Shown here one piece after another: positions 45,266 to 54,940 of a DNA stretch of 64,000 bases. The DNA comes from Labrenzia sp. 011 (GTDB taxonomy: Bacteria > Pseudomonadota > Alphaproteobacteria > Rhizobiales > Stappiaceae): contig NZ_QCYM01000011.1 in assembly GCF_003075075.1 (NCBI RefSeq), positions 62,001 to 126,000 of the forward strand. The letters are read 5' to 3'. The first letter of the stretch is position 1, and each line of letters opens with the position of its first letter. A model generated the notes under the pieces. That model saw only the letters and a program-made list of their open reading frames with translations. It did no database searches and had not been told where the DNA came from. A program made the translations under genes and the position numbers.

Positions 45266-45907
45266 TCAGACCGGCAGCGTGTCCCGCCCCTGTCTCTGCA
45301 CCCGGTACCAGGACCAGAACAGACGCGCGGCGACGGCGCGGTGCGGGGACCAGAGCGCCGAGATCTCGTCCAGTGTTGCCGGTGCCGGTTTTTCTGTCAG
45401 CTCCAGTGCGTCGCGCACGGCAATCTGCAGGGCGAGGTCGCCGCTGGGAAAGACATCTGGATGCCCGGCGCAGAACAGCAGGAAAATATCCGCCGTCCAG
45501 CGGCCGATGCCCTTGATGGCGCACAGGCGGGCATGGGCTTCCTGTGGCGGGGCTTCGGCCAGGTGCGCCAGATCGAGCCCGTCAGCACAGGCGGCGGCGA
45601 TCGCGCGCAGGGTCCGGATCTTCGGACGGGAAAGACCCGCATCCGCGAGGTCCTGGTCGGAAAAGCGCTGCAGCTGCCCGGCGGTGAGCGGCGAGACCAG
45701 CGTCTGAAGCCGCTGGAAAATGGCGGTCGCGCTGGCCACGGAGACCTGCTGACCGGTGACGATCTGGGCAAGGCCTTCAAAATCTGCCGTCCGGCGCCGC
45801 AGGGGAAGGGGCCCCGCGATCCGGGCGATGGGCGCAAGACGCGGATCCGAGCGGATCAACTCGGACAGGCCGGTGCGAATGTCGTCTTCTGTGTCAATCG
45901 GCTTCAT
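45266..45907 (-). CDS. DNA-3-methyladenine glycosylase (AlkA-like, HhH-GPD)
   Basis: A 213-residue HhH-GPD glycosylase excising alkylated bases. The helix-hairpin-helix is in LCAIKGIGRWTADIFLLF, followed by the catalytic Asp in PSGDLAL. It lacks the N-terminal beta-domain of E. coli AlkA, as in the short alphaproteobacterial form. Divergent from gluQ. Confidence 0.92.
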   Translation of the reverse strand: MKPIDTEDDIRTGLSELIRSDPRLAPIARIAGPLPLRRRTADFEGLAQIVTGQQVSVASATAIFQRLQTLVSPLTAGQLQRFSDQDLADAGLSRPKIRTLRAIAAACADGLDLAHLAEAPPQEAHARLCAIKGIGRWTADIFLLFCAGHPDVFPSGDLALQIAVRDALELTEKPAPATLDEISALWSPHRAVAARLFWSWYRVQRQGRDTLPV

Positions 45908-46007
45908 GCGGGACGATCTGGCTGTTTGCGCTCTTGCGCCGGGCCTCGGGGATGCTAGGACTTGAATTCAGGCTCACCGTCCCGTCAACCCCGTTGCGTT
46001 GGTTCCG

Positions 46008-46892
46008 ATGACCGAACCCGTCTTCCGTTTCGCGCCGTCTCCCAACGGCCATCTGCATCTCGGCCATGCGCTGTCGGCGCTGCTGAACGCCCGCGCGGCC
46101 GTGGCGCTCGGGGGCCGGTTGCTGCTGCGCGTGGAGGATATCGACCAGACCCGCTGCACCCCGGACCTGGAACGGGAGATGTTCGAGGACCTGGCGTGGC
46201 TTGGCCTCCATTGGGAAGAGCCGGTGGTGCGCCAGTCGGACTGCTTTGCCTTCTACAGGCAGGCTCTGGAGCGGCTGCAGGATATGGGACTGGTCTATCC
46301 GGCCTATCTGACGCGGGCCGAAATCAAGGGCTTCGTGTCCGGCCGGGAAGCGGAAGGGGTCAGCTGGCCGCGCGACCCGGACGGAGCGCCGCTCTATCCG
46401 GGCGACGGCGCGGTCCTTTCGGAAGACGAGCGCAAGAGGCGGGCGGCGAGCGATGCGCCCTTTGCCCTGCGTCTGGACATGCAGCAGGCGCTGACCCGGA
46501 TCGGACAGCCGCTCTTCTGGGAGGAACTGGGCGCGGAGGGGCCGGCGCTGTTCGAGCCGGGCCGGAAAATTTCCGTGGAGGCTGCTGCGTGGGGCGACGT
46601 GGTGCTTGCGCGCAAGGACACGCCGACGAGTTATCACCTGTCCGTGGTGGTCGATGATGCGCGGCAAGGCATCACGGATGTGCTGCGGGGGCAGGATCTC
46701 TATCATGCCACCAGCGTACACAGGGTGCTGCAGGAATTGCTGGGTCTGCCGGTCCCGCGTTACCGGCATCACCGGCTGATCCTTGGAAAGGACGGCCGCA
46801 AACTGTCCAAGTCCAACCGCGACACAAGCCTGAAAATCCTGCGGGATGCCGGTATGAGCCATGCGGAGCTGCGCAAGCGCATTGGTCTTTGA
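46008..46892 (+). CDS. gluQ: Glutamyl-Q tRNA(Asp) synthetase, zinc-less form
   Basis: A 294-residue GluRS paralogue that charges glutamate onto queuosine of tRNA(Asp). HIGH-type motif HLHLGHA with FAPSPNG before it; KMSKS-type motif KLSKSN near residue 267. The zinc-binding cysteines found in E. coli YadB are absent; the region reads YPAYLTRAEI. The start is the ATG giving MTEPVFRF. It is divergent from the glycosylase gene. Confidence 0.92.
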   Translation: MTEPVFRFAPSPNGHLHLGHALSALLNARAAVALGGRLLLRVEDIDQTRCTPDLEREMFEDLAWLGLHWEEPVVRQSDCFAFYRQALERLQDMGLVYPAYLTRAEIKGFVSGREAEGVSWPRDPDGAPLYPGDGAVLSEDERKRRAASDAPFALRLDMQQALTRIGQPLFWEELGAEGPALFEPGRKISVEAAAWGDVVLARKDTPTSYHLSVVVDDARQGITDVLRGQDLYHATSVHRVLQELLGLPVPRYRHHRLILGKDGRKLSKSNRDTSLKILRDAGMSHAELRKRIGL

Positions 46893-46904
46893 AGCGGGGG
46901 AACG

Positions 46905-47879
46905 TCAGCGCAGTCCCGGACCGAACCACATGTCCAGAAACCAGATCCACAGGCTTGTGGTGATGATGGCACTCAAGGTGGTCACGGTGATTGCGTTGGC
47001 CGACATGGCGTGGCCGGTGCCATAGCGATTGGCGAAAATATAGGCGTTGGCACCGGTCGGGCAGCTGGCCGTCAGGGTTGCGACGGCCGTCCACAGAGGC
47101 GGCAGGTGGAACACGAATGCCCCGGCGACAAAGACGACGACGGGCATCACCAGCATCTTTACCGTGGCAAGCAGCAGGCCGGGCAGCACGTTGCCGCGCA
47201 TTCCGTATTGCACCAGGCTCATGCCGAGCGACAACAGTGCCAGGGGCAGGGCTGTCGCGGCGATACGGTCCAGTACGTCCGTACCGATCTCCGGAATTTC
47301 GAGGCCTGTCTGACGCCAGACGAAGGCGATGGCGATGGCAAGGATGAGCGGGTTTCTTGCAAGGTTCCTGGCGGCCCCCTTCAGGAGATGGCCAAGCGGG
47401 GGCGTGGTGGTGCCGCCGTCGATCGCGGCGGCGCGTTCCATGGCGACGGCCATCAGGATGGTCATGACGGCCAGATGAATCGAAATGATCAGCAGCAGCG
47501 GCACCAGACCGTCTTCGCCGTAGACAGCGGCAATCAGCGGCAATCCGACCATGATGCCGTTTGCAAAGGCCGCCGAGATTCCGCCGATGGCTCCGGCACG
47601 GGCATCGCGCGCGAATCCCTTGCGGATGATCAGGGCGCCAAGCACCCAGGCGATACCGACCCCGAGGAAATAGCTGGCCCACAGGGCAACAGGCACGCCG
47701 GAGCTGAGATCCGCCCCGATCAGCGTGCGGAAGAGCAGAACGGGGATGGAGACGACAAAGACAAAATGTCCGAGGGCTTCGCTGGCATTCTGCTTGAGAA
47801 CCTGAAATTTCGCCAGGGCATAGCCGATGCCGATCAGAACGAAGACCGGGGCGACAATGGAAAGTGTTTGTCCAAGCAT
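46905..47879 (-). CDS. AEC-family transporter
   Basis: A 324-residue auxin efflux carrier family permease with about ten transmembrane segments. An Asn-containing break lies in ASCPTGANAYIFANRYG in the C-terminal half. Substrates in bacteria include malonate, malate and others. The start is the ATG giving MLGQTLSIVAP; the frame runs 47 codons further upstream without hydrophobic match. Its stop abuts gluQ; its start faces the hybrid kinase gene. Confidence 0.9.
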   Translation of the reverse strand: MLGQTLSIVAPVFVLIGIGYALAKFQVLKQNASEALGHFVFVVSIPVLLFRTLIGADLSSGVPVALWASYFLGVGIAWVLGALIIRKGFARDARAGAIGGISAAFANGIMVGLPLIAAVYGEDGLVPLLLIISIHLAVMTILMAVAMERAAAIDGGTTTPPLGHLLKGAARNLARNPLILAIAIAFVWRQTGLEIPEIGTDVLDRIAATALPLALLSLGMSLVQYGMRGNVLPGLLLATVKMLVMPVVVFVAGAFVFHLPPLWTAVATLTASCPTGANAYIFANRYGTGHAMSANAITVTTLSAIITTSLWIWFLDMWFGPGLR

Positions 47880-48043
47880 TGGGAAGCGTTGGCCTCTGGC
47901 TGATTCGGATATCGCGGGTTCGGGACGTTCGGCAAGCGACCGGATGGACAGCGGCGAGTCATCGGGGTAAGCACAACTTGGCTTTTTGGCACTCGTCTGG
48001 CAAGCCCCGTTGACATTCATCCTGGCGAGGGAACCCGGGCTCC

Positions 48044-49198
48044 ATGGCAGACCCCGACGACGACAGCGTCAAAATTGCGCTTCTGGCCCACGATCTGAGA
48101 ACGCCCCTGGCGGCGATGCGCCTGACCGCGGAACTGATCGGCAATCGTCCGCTGGACCCTGTCCAGCAGGAACATCTGTCCATTCTCGTGCGCTCCATCG
48201 ATGCCCTGACCCAGCTGACCGGCGACCTCATTCCCTCTGGCAGCTCCGGTGGCGGAAGCGGGTCGAGCCGGGTCGGTGATATTCTTTCCGATGTCGCCGG
48301 GCTCTTCCGGATCGCGGCCGAGGCAAAAGGCCTTTCCTTCGACGTTTCGCTCGAACCAGCGGTGAAGGACATCGTCACCGCCCGTGGGGGTGCCTTGCGC
48401 AGGGTGTTGACGACCCTTCTCGACAATGCAGTCAAATACACGCCGGAAGGCGGGATTTCGCTGGCCGCCTGGCTGCCGCCGTCCGGACCGGACGGGCGGG
48501 AGATGGTGGCCCTGACTGTCGTCGACAGCGGGCCGGGTATCGACCCCGAAGAACAGGCCCGGCTCTTCCGGCCGTTCGTCCGGGGGCGTCATGGCCGCGA
48601 GACCGGACCTGGAACGGGTCTCGGCCTGTGGGGCGCGCAGCAACTTCTGCAGGAGATGGGCGGGCAGATGGACCTGAGCCGGCCGGCTGCCGGCGGTAGC
48701 AGGTTCGAGGTACGGATTCCCGTTGACGCCATCGCGACCGGGGGGCCGGGCACTTCGGTGGCACCTGCCTGCGTGCGGGGACCGTCCCGGCCGGCCAGCG
48801 GGCTTTCCGCCCATGTTCTTATCGTCGACGACAATGATACAAATTGCCGGCTGCTGGAAGCCTTGCTGGAATCCTTCGGCATCTCGTCGGAAATTGCCAG
48901 ATCCGGCGAACAGGCCATCGGTCTGGTGGGCAAGAGCGCTTTCGATGCGGTGCTTCTGGACCTGCATATGCCCGGCATGAGCGGCATGGAAACCGCCGAG
49001 GAACTCAGGCATCTCCGTCCGGAGGCGGATCTGCCGCTGATCGCGGTGACGGCGGCGCTGGAATCGGTGGATGATGATCGCCTGCGGCAGGCGGGTTTCC
49101 GGGACGTTCTCACCAAACCCCTGTCTCCCGCTGCCCTCTACGAGGCCATGGGACTTGTGCTGGGAAAGAGCAGCGAAGCCGGTTCGCTGAACCGGTGA
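48044..49198 (+). CDS. Soluble hybrid histidine kinase with receiver domain
   Basis: A 384-residue cytoplasmic protein with no sensor domain: HisKA (about 8-70) with H16 in LLAHDLRTPLAAM, HATPase (about 95-230) with LLDNAVKYTPEG, DSGPGIDPE and GTGLGLWG, and a C-terminal REC (about 255-375) with phospho-acceptor D306 in LLDLHMPG and DD in VDDNDTN. Because no input domain is present, it probably receives a signal from another protein. It is divergent from the AEC permease. Confidence 0.9.
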   Translation: MADPDDDSVKIALLAHDLRTPLAAMRLTAELIGNRPLDPVQQEHLSILVRSIDALTQLTGDLIPSGSSGGGSGSSRVGDILSDVAGLFRIAAEAKGLSFDVSLEPAVKDIVTARGGALRRVLTTLLDNAVKYTPEGGISLAAWLPPSGPDGREMVALTVVDSGPGIDPEEQARLFRPFVRGRHGRETGPGTGLGLWGAQQLLQEMGGQMDLSRPAAGGSRFEVRIPVDAIATGGPGTSVAPACVRGPSRPASGLSAHVLIVDDNDTNCRLLEALLESFGISSEIARSGEQAIGLVGKSAFDAVLLDLHMPGMSGMETAEELRHLRPEADLPLIAVTAALESVDDDRLRQAGFRDVLTKPLSPAALYEAMGLVLGKSSEAGSLNR

Positions 49199-49208
49199 GC
49201 GCCCTATT

Positions 49209-49877
49209 TCAGGCCGGGATCCGCGCGGCCGCCTCCAGGGCCTGTTCGAGCCTGTCATCGCCCCAATAGAGCTCGCTGTCGGCGAGCACGAAACTCGGCG
49301 CGCCGAAAATGCCGCCGGTTTCCGCTTCCTCCACCGCTTCGCGCAGTCCTGCCTTGGTGCCCGGACTGCGCGAAGCGTCCAGGACTTCCCTGGCCGGCGC
49401 TCCGATGTCCAGCAGGATGTCGGCCAGGAGCCCTTCGTCGGAAATATCGCGGCCCTGGCCGAATTCGGCCATGAAGACCGCGCGGACGAAAGCGCCGATC
49501 CAGGGCTGCTCCCGTCCCGCATGGGCGATTCGGGCGGCGGGCAGGCTGTTCTGCGGGAACGGGGATGGCGGCATGAAGGGCAGGCCATAACGCTCGCACT
49601 GGCGCTGCATGTCCCGCCACATGTAGCGACCTTTCGCTGGATGCAGCAGGAAGGGCGATGTCTGCCAGCCCTGCTTGCGGAAGATCGGACCGAGCAGAAA
49701 CGGCCGCCATTCGATCCTCGTGCCGGCATCCCGCGACAAGGTCTCGATCCGCATGGCCGAAAGATAGCTGTAGGTGGAGGCGAATTCGAACCAGAACCGG
49801 AGGGGCGGCCGCTGCTGCGGCTCGCGCGCTTCGATATCGCCTGCGGGCGTTCCTCCGGCCGGTTCAACTGGCGTCAT
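49209..49877 (-). CDS. 2-hydroxychromene-2-carboxylate isomerase-like (DsbA family) protein
   Basis: A 222-residue thioredoxin-fold protein of the HCCA isomerase/kappa-GST group. FEFASTYSYLS near the N-terminus holds the catalytic Ser/Tyr in place of CxxC; GGIFGAPSFVLADSELYWGDDR is the typical C-terminal segment. The start is the ATG giving MTPVEPAGG. Some members degrade naphthalene-type compounds, others act on glutathione conjugates; no aromatic-degradation genes are near. Confidence 0.88.
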   Translation of the reverse strand: MTPVEPAGGTPAGDIEAREPQQRPPLRFWFEFASTYSYLSAMRIETLSRDAGTRIEWRPFLLGPIFRKQGWQTSPFLLHPAKGRYMWRDMQRQCERYGLPFMPPSPFPQNSLPAARIAHAGREQPWIGAFVRAVFMAEFGQGRDISDEGLLADILLDIGAPAREVLDASRSPGTKAGLREAVEEAETGGIFGAPSFVLADSELYWGDDRLEQALEAAARIPA

Positions 49878-50019
49878 GTCTGGTCCTCCGCGCATATCCG
49901 GCCCGCATCCGGCCGCAAGATATCCCCGACCGGCTTTCGGGCGCCTGACCGAAGACCGATCAATTTTTCTGCGGTCATATGGTTCCATATGGCCGCAGGT
50001 TGAACTAGATCATGGATCC

Positions 50020-50877
50020 ATGAAGCATGCCGGGTCCAGCGAGAATAAACCGAAGTCAATGCCGCACAAGGCGGTCGCGTGGTGCATCCGCTACCCGATG
50101 GTTGCGGTCTGTCTCTACGTGGCCATTGTCTCGCTGTTCTTCCTCGCCTTTCCCGGCGTGGATCTTCTGGCGAGCGGTCTGTTCTATTTTCCGGGGGCGG
50201 GCTTTTCCGCCCAGGATCTGGCCTTTCTGCGGGAGGTCAGGCATTTCGGGCCGTTTCTCGTCCGCCTGATCGCGATCGTCTGCGTGACGGTGCTTGTTCT
50301 CAAGCTGCTGGTGCCCGGACGGCCACCGCTGTTGCCGCTGCGCATGCCGGTTTTTCTGATCAGCACCCTCATCCTGGGGCCGGGGGTGCTGGTGAATCTG
50401 ATCCTGAAGAACAACTGGGGACGTCCGCGTCCTCGCTCGGTCGAGGAATTCGGCGGTGACCTGCCGTTTCAGCCGGTCTGGAAAATCACCGACAGCTGCG
50501 ACAGCAACTGCTCGTTTGTTTCAGGCGAGGCATCGGCGGGCATGTGGCTGGTCTCGATAGCCTTTCTGGTGCCGGCTTCCTGGCGCAAGCCGGTCCTTGC
50601 CTTCATCCTGCCTCTCTGTCTCATTCTCTCCGTCAACAGGGTCGCCTTCGGCGGGCATTTTCTGTCCGACACGCTGATTTCCTGGGGGCTGACCCTGCTG
50701 CTCATCCTGGCCATCCACCGGTTGCTTTACGTCAACAATCCGCCGCTGGTGAGCGACATCCGGCTGGACGAGTGGTTCACGGTGAACGGCCGCCGGCTGC
50801 AGAGGATCGCCCGGCGGGTCCTGATGCGGATCAGGAGAGCTGTGCGGAGCCTGTTCGGCGTCTTTTCGGAAAGCTGA
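50020..50877 (+). CDS. PAP2-family membrane phosphatase
   Basis: A 285-residue inner-membrane phosphatase. The three PAP2 motifs are KNNWGRPRPR (KX6RP), CSFVSGEAS (in place of PSGH, with Glu instead of His) and NRVAFGGHFLSDTL (SRX5HX3D). Targets in this family include lipid phosphates such as lipid A and undecaprenyl-pyrophosphate. The start is the ATG giving MKHAGSSENKP; a downstream ATG (MPHKAVAW) is also possible. Confidence 0.88.
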   Translation: MKHAGSSENKPKSMPHKAVAWCIRYPMVAVCLYVAIVSLFFLAFPGVDLLASGLFYFPGAGFSAQDLAFLREVRHFGPFLVRLIAIVCVTVLVLKLLVPGRPPLLPLRMPVFLISTLILGPGVLVNLILKNNWGRPRPRSVEEFGGDLPFQPVWKITDSCDSNCSFVSGEASAGMWLVSIAFLVPASWRKPVLAFILPLCLILSVNRVAFGGHFLSDTLISWGLTLLLILAIHRLLYVNNPPLVSDIRLDEWFTVNGRRLQRIARRVLMRIRRAVRSLFGVFSES

Positions 50878-50886
50878 GCAGGGCCT

Positions 50887-51147
50887 TTATTTCTTGCGGG
50901 GCCGCGTACGCTTGAGGATCCGGGCGAAGTGCAGGGGAGACCTGTCCTCCACCCAGGTGATGGCGTGGTTCAGGTGAGGTGTGTTGCGCCGGCGGCTGCG
51001 CAGCAGGCGCGCCGCGCTGCGGCTTGTGGCGATGATGACGATCATGCCCAGAGCCAGAAGCGGCACTCCGGTCGGAATCGGCAGCCAGACGGTCGCCAGA
51101 CCGAGCAGAATGAGGACCGCAGCAAAAGACCACCACAGAAGTTTCAT
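50887..51147 (-). CDS. Small membrane protein with basic tail
   Basis: An 86-residue protein with two hydrophobic helices (about 1-20 and 27-46, separated by PIPTGVPLL), then a basic cytoplasmic tail (ARLLRSRRR, ending KRTRPRKK). Resembles a PGPGW-type small transmembrane protein. Function unknown. It is convergent with the PAP2 gene, 9 bases away. Confidence 0.68.
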   Translation of the reverse strand: MKLLWWSFAAVLILLGLATVWLPIPTGVPLLALGMIVIIATSRSAARLLRSRRRNTPHLNHAITWVEDRSPLHFARILKRTRPRKK

Positions 51148-51261
51148 GATTGGGCCAGGGACTATATCCGGGAGCCCAATCCATACAGCAGGCAGCAAGA
51201 CGGATTTATGAACCTTGCCCGCAGGGGCTGTTGTTCTTCCCGGTCACGGGCGGCCTCCGGT

Positions 51262-51726
51262 TCATGCGGGCCGGTCAAGGGCCTCCAGCAACCGTTCACA
51301 TCCGCTGCGGACAAGACGGTAGACATTTTCGAACCCCTGCGGTCCGCCGAAATAGGGGTCGGGAACATCCATGGGAGGATCGTCCAGCAGCAGACGGATC
51401 CGGGCCGTGCCGGAGTGTCTTGCGGCTCGGAGTGCGGCGAGATTGTCGGCATCCATTGCAAGGATGATGTCGAAACGGGCGAAATCCTCCGGGGCGACCT
51501 GACGGGCACGCTGCATGGACAGATCGACTCCGTGTTTCGCGGCGATATCGATCGATCGCGGGTCCGGTGGCTTGCCGATATGCCAGGCGCCGGTTCCGGC
51601 GGAATCGAGCGTGAACCGGTCGCTCTCTCCCTTTGCCTCGACCAGGGAGCGGAAGACGCCCTCGGCGAGCGGAGACCGGCAGATGTTGCCAAGGCATACA
51701 AACAGTAGGGAGCGGGGCAAGGTCAT
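51262..51726 (-). CDS. Low-molecular-weight protein-tyrosine phosphatase
   Basis: A 154-residue LMW-PTP. The P-loop is CLGNICRSP (catalytic C11, R17) and the general acid Asp is in VPDPYFGG. The start is the ATG giving MTLPRSLLFVCLG; the frame extends 42 codons upstream without a match. Typical roles are control of exopolysaccharide tyrosine kinases, but none is adjacent. Confidence 0.93.
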   Translation of the reverse strand: MTLPRSLLFVCLGNICRSPLAEGVFRSLVEAKGESDRFTLDSAGTGAWHIGKPPDPRSIDIAAKHGVDLSMQRARQVAPEDFARFDIILAMDADNLAALRAARHSGTARIRLLLDDPPMDVPDPYFGGPQGFENVYRLVRSGCERLLEALDRPA

Positions 51727-51898
51727 CTCCAGGCAGCGGTCATGACCACGGGGTAACCCGGCGTGCCCGGCATGGCAATGCAAACCTGACAGGTTCGGAG
51801 GATGCGGTGTTCGGGTCGCATCGAACCAATCCATTCTCATTCGGGCGTTCACACCCTAGACTGAGCAATCGGGCATTTGCGACCTGGAGGAGGATGAG

Positions 51899-52195
51899 AT
51901 GGCGGAGCGACTGAAACCGGAAGAGCGGGCGGCGGGGCTCAAAGCGTTGACGGACTGGCATCTGTGCGAAGGGCGGGAGGCCATTTCGAAGTCCTTCCGG
52001 TTCCGGGACTTCCGGCGGGCCTTCAGCTTCATGACCGAGGTTGCGCTGGTGGCGGAAAAGATGAACCACCATCCGGAATGGTTCAATGTCTACCGCAACG
52101 TCGATATCACGCTGGCGACCCATGATGCGGGCGGGCTGAGCGCGCTGGATCTGGAGCTGGCGGCGGAGATCGACAGGATCGCGAGCGGTTCCTGA
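51899..52195 (+). CDS. phhB: Pterin-4a-carbinolamine dehydratase
   Basis: A 98-residue enzyme recycling the tetrahydrobiopterin carbinolamine formed in aromatic amino acid hydroxylation. The signature is [20 protein letters not shown] followed by [19 protein letters not shown] precedes the ATG. No phenylalanine hydroxylase gene is present in the window. Confidence 0.93.
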   Translation: MAERLKPEERAAGLKALTDWHLCEGREAISKSFRFRDFRRAFSFMTEVALVAEKMNHHPEWFNVYRNVDITLATHDAGGLSALDLELAAEIDRIASGS

Positions 52196-52250
52196 CGAGA
52201 CGGCCGGGGCTGTGGACGGCAGAAATGCCGAGGCGGCCCCGGGCGGCTCC

Positions 52251-52478
52251 TCACTTGCCTGCCACAAGCAGGAACCGGTGACCTGTTGCGGCTTTTTCCA
52301 CGCCCTGCAAGGTGTGGCCGTCCTCCCGGCACATGTGGGGAATGTCGATTTCGGCCATGGGGTCGGTGGTGAGCACGATCAGGCGGTCGCCAGGGGCAAG
52401 TCGGGACAGGGCCTTGCGCGTCTTGAGAACCGGCAGCGGGCATTTGAGGCCTTTCAGGTCCAGTGTCGTTTCACTCAA
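52251..52478 (-). CDS. tusA: Sulfurtransferase TusA family protein
   Basis: A 75-residue TusA-like protein with the Cys-Pro-x-Pro motif CPLPVLKTR near residue 13. TusA passes persulfide sulfur for tRNA thiolation or molybdenum cofactor chemistry. It is convergent with phhB. Confidence 0.92.
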   Translation of the reverse strand: MSETTLDLKGLKCPLPVLKTRKALSRLAPGDRLIVLTTDPMAEIDIPHMCREDGHTLQGVEKAATGHRFLLVAGK

Positions 52479-52712
52479 TGGCTCGGTTCCTGGAGTTGCA
52501 GGATCTCAGGGCTTTCGATCTGCCGGTTCATGGCAGGAAATCACATGCCTTTGCGCGCGATTGGAAGTTCGAATTTACGCTGAATATACTATCGAGATAC
52601 CATGGGGAACGTCAGAAGGCGTTGCTGCCGGCAAAATCGTCAGAACCGCACCGGTATCCGGACTCCTGCAAAAAGGAACCCCGGAAGTTTGCAGACAGGA
52701 ACAGGTGACCAG

Positions 52713-53522
52713 TTGAAATCGGGATTGTGGATTTTCGTCTGCGCGGTGTTTGCGGCCTGTCTGTGGGACGGCCCGCAGGTCAGGGCTGACCCCCGGCAGA
52801 TCCACGTGGTGACCCAGGATTTCGCGCCGCTGCAATGGGACAACAACGGCAGCCCGGACGGTTATGTGGCGGAGTTCATGCTCGCCGTGGTGGAGCGAGT
52901 CAGGAGGCGCCTGCCGGTTTCGGTCGCCTCCTTTGACTTCCTGCCCTGGAAAAGGGCGATGCTGACGGCGCAATCGGACCCGAATGTGCTGATCTTCTCG
53001 CTGTCGCGCACGCAGGCGCGTGAAGAGGCCTTCATGTGGCTCGGGGAGGTGTCCCCCTATGGCCAGTATTTCTATCAGCTGGACACCCGGCCGGCGGTCG
53101 CTGCGGACCGGATCGAGGATCTCGTGTCTCTCAAGTTGAGGATCGGTGTTCAGGATGGCGGCAATCTGCATGGCTATCTGAAACGGCTGGGCTTTGACGA
53201 AACCGGCAATCTGGTGCCGATCACCGATTATCATCAGGGAATCGAGATGCTGTATCTCGGCCGGCTCGATCTTCTTCCGCTGACAGGATTTCTGGCCCGG
53301 GCCTCGGCCTGCCGGATGGGCTATGACGGGGCACTGCTGCAGCCGGTGGTTTTCATCGAAGACCTTGCGCAGCCCCTGTGGGCTGCCTTCAGCCAGGGCA
53401 GCGATCCCGACATGGTCGAGGTTTTCCGGGAGGAGATGGCCGAACTGAGAAAAGACGGCTTTTTCGACAGTTTATATGCCGAGCATATCGACCGTTGGCA
53501 GAAACGGGCCTGCGGCGGATAG
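52713..53522 (+). CDS. Orphan periplasmic substrate-binding protein (SBP family 3-like)
   Basis: A 269-residue protein with a signal peptide (about 1-25) and a binding-protein fold of the amino-acid type (family 3): VVTQDFAPLQWDN, then RIEDLVSLKLRIGVQDGG. No permease or ATPase lies beside it, so it may act alone, like many environment-sensing SBPs. The likely start is TTG (LKSGLWIFV) just after GGTGACC; upstream codons are non-conserved. Residue C230 area (SACRMG) is unusual for the family. Confidence 0.75.
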   Translation: MKSGLWIFVCAVFAACLWDGPQVRADPRQIHVVTQDFAPLQWDNNGSPDGYVAEFMLAVVERVRRRLPVSVASFDFLPWKRAMLTAQSDPNVLIFSLSRTQAREEAFMWLGEVSPYGQYFYQLDTRPAVAADRIEDLVSLKLRIGVQDGGNLHGYLKRLGFDETGNLVPITDYHQGIEMLYLGRLDLLPLTGFLARASACRMGYDGALLQPVVFIEDLAQPLWAAFSQGSDPDMVEVFREEMAELRKDGFFDSLYAEHIDRWQKRACGG

Positions 53523-53594
53523 GCATTTGCCGGAACGGACCAAAAGGTGGCCGCGTCGGGCGGCTGGTTTCAATGCAATGGTGAAAGATACCCA

Positions 53595-54146
53595 ATGACC
53601 GATCAGCCGATTACATCGCTGGATGTGCTTGATTTCTGGTGGCAGGCAGGTCCGGAAAAATGGTTTGCCGGCGGCGATGCGTTCGATCGCAGCTGCCGGG
53701 AGAAATTCCTGCCGGCGATCGAGGATGCCTTTGCCGGCCGTCTGGACCCGTGGATGGAAACGGCGGACGGCGCGCTTGCGCTTGTCCTGCTGCTGGACCA
53801 GATGCCCAGAAACGTGTTCCGGGGCACGGCCGCGGCCTTCAAGGCGGACCCGAAGGCCCTTGCCGTGGCGGAGCATGCGCTTGCCCGCGGGTTCGACCGT
53901 GCCTTTCCAAAAGCCGGTCGCGGGTTTTTCTATCTGCCTTTCGAGCATTCGGAGGAGATGGCCCATCAGGAACGATCCGTGGACCTGTTCCGGGGCCTTG
54001 GCGACAAGGAACTCTATTACTACGCGCTGATCCACCTGGATGTCATTCGGCGTTTCGGCCGTTTTCCCCACCGCAACAAGGCGCTCGGGCGGGAGACGAC
54101 CCCGCAGGAACAGGCCTATCTTGCGGACGGGGGCTTTTCCGCCTGA
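53595..54146 (+). CDS. DUF924 family protein
   Basis: A 183-residue helical protein of the DUF924/YPL-like family (tetratricopeptide-like fold). Conserved VLDFWWQAGPEKWFAGG, LVLLLDQMPRNVFRGTAAAF and FYLPFEHSE. Function unknown. The start is the ATG giving MTDQPITSLDV. It is 72 bases after the binding-protein gene in the same direction. Confidence 0.9.
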   Translation: MTDQPITSLDVLDFWWQAGPEKWFAGGDAFDRSCREKFLPAIEDAFAGRLDPWMETADGALALVLLLDQMPRNVFRGTAAAFKADPKALAVAEHALARGFDRAFPKAGRGFFYLPFEHSEEMAHQERSVDLFRGLGDKELYYYALIHLDVIRRFGRFPHRNKALGRETTPQEQAYLADGGFSA

Positions 54147-54920
<774 letters not shown>

Positions 54921-54940
54921 TTCAGGTAAGGAAACGTATC

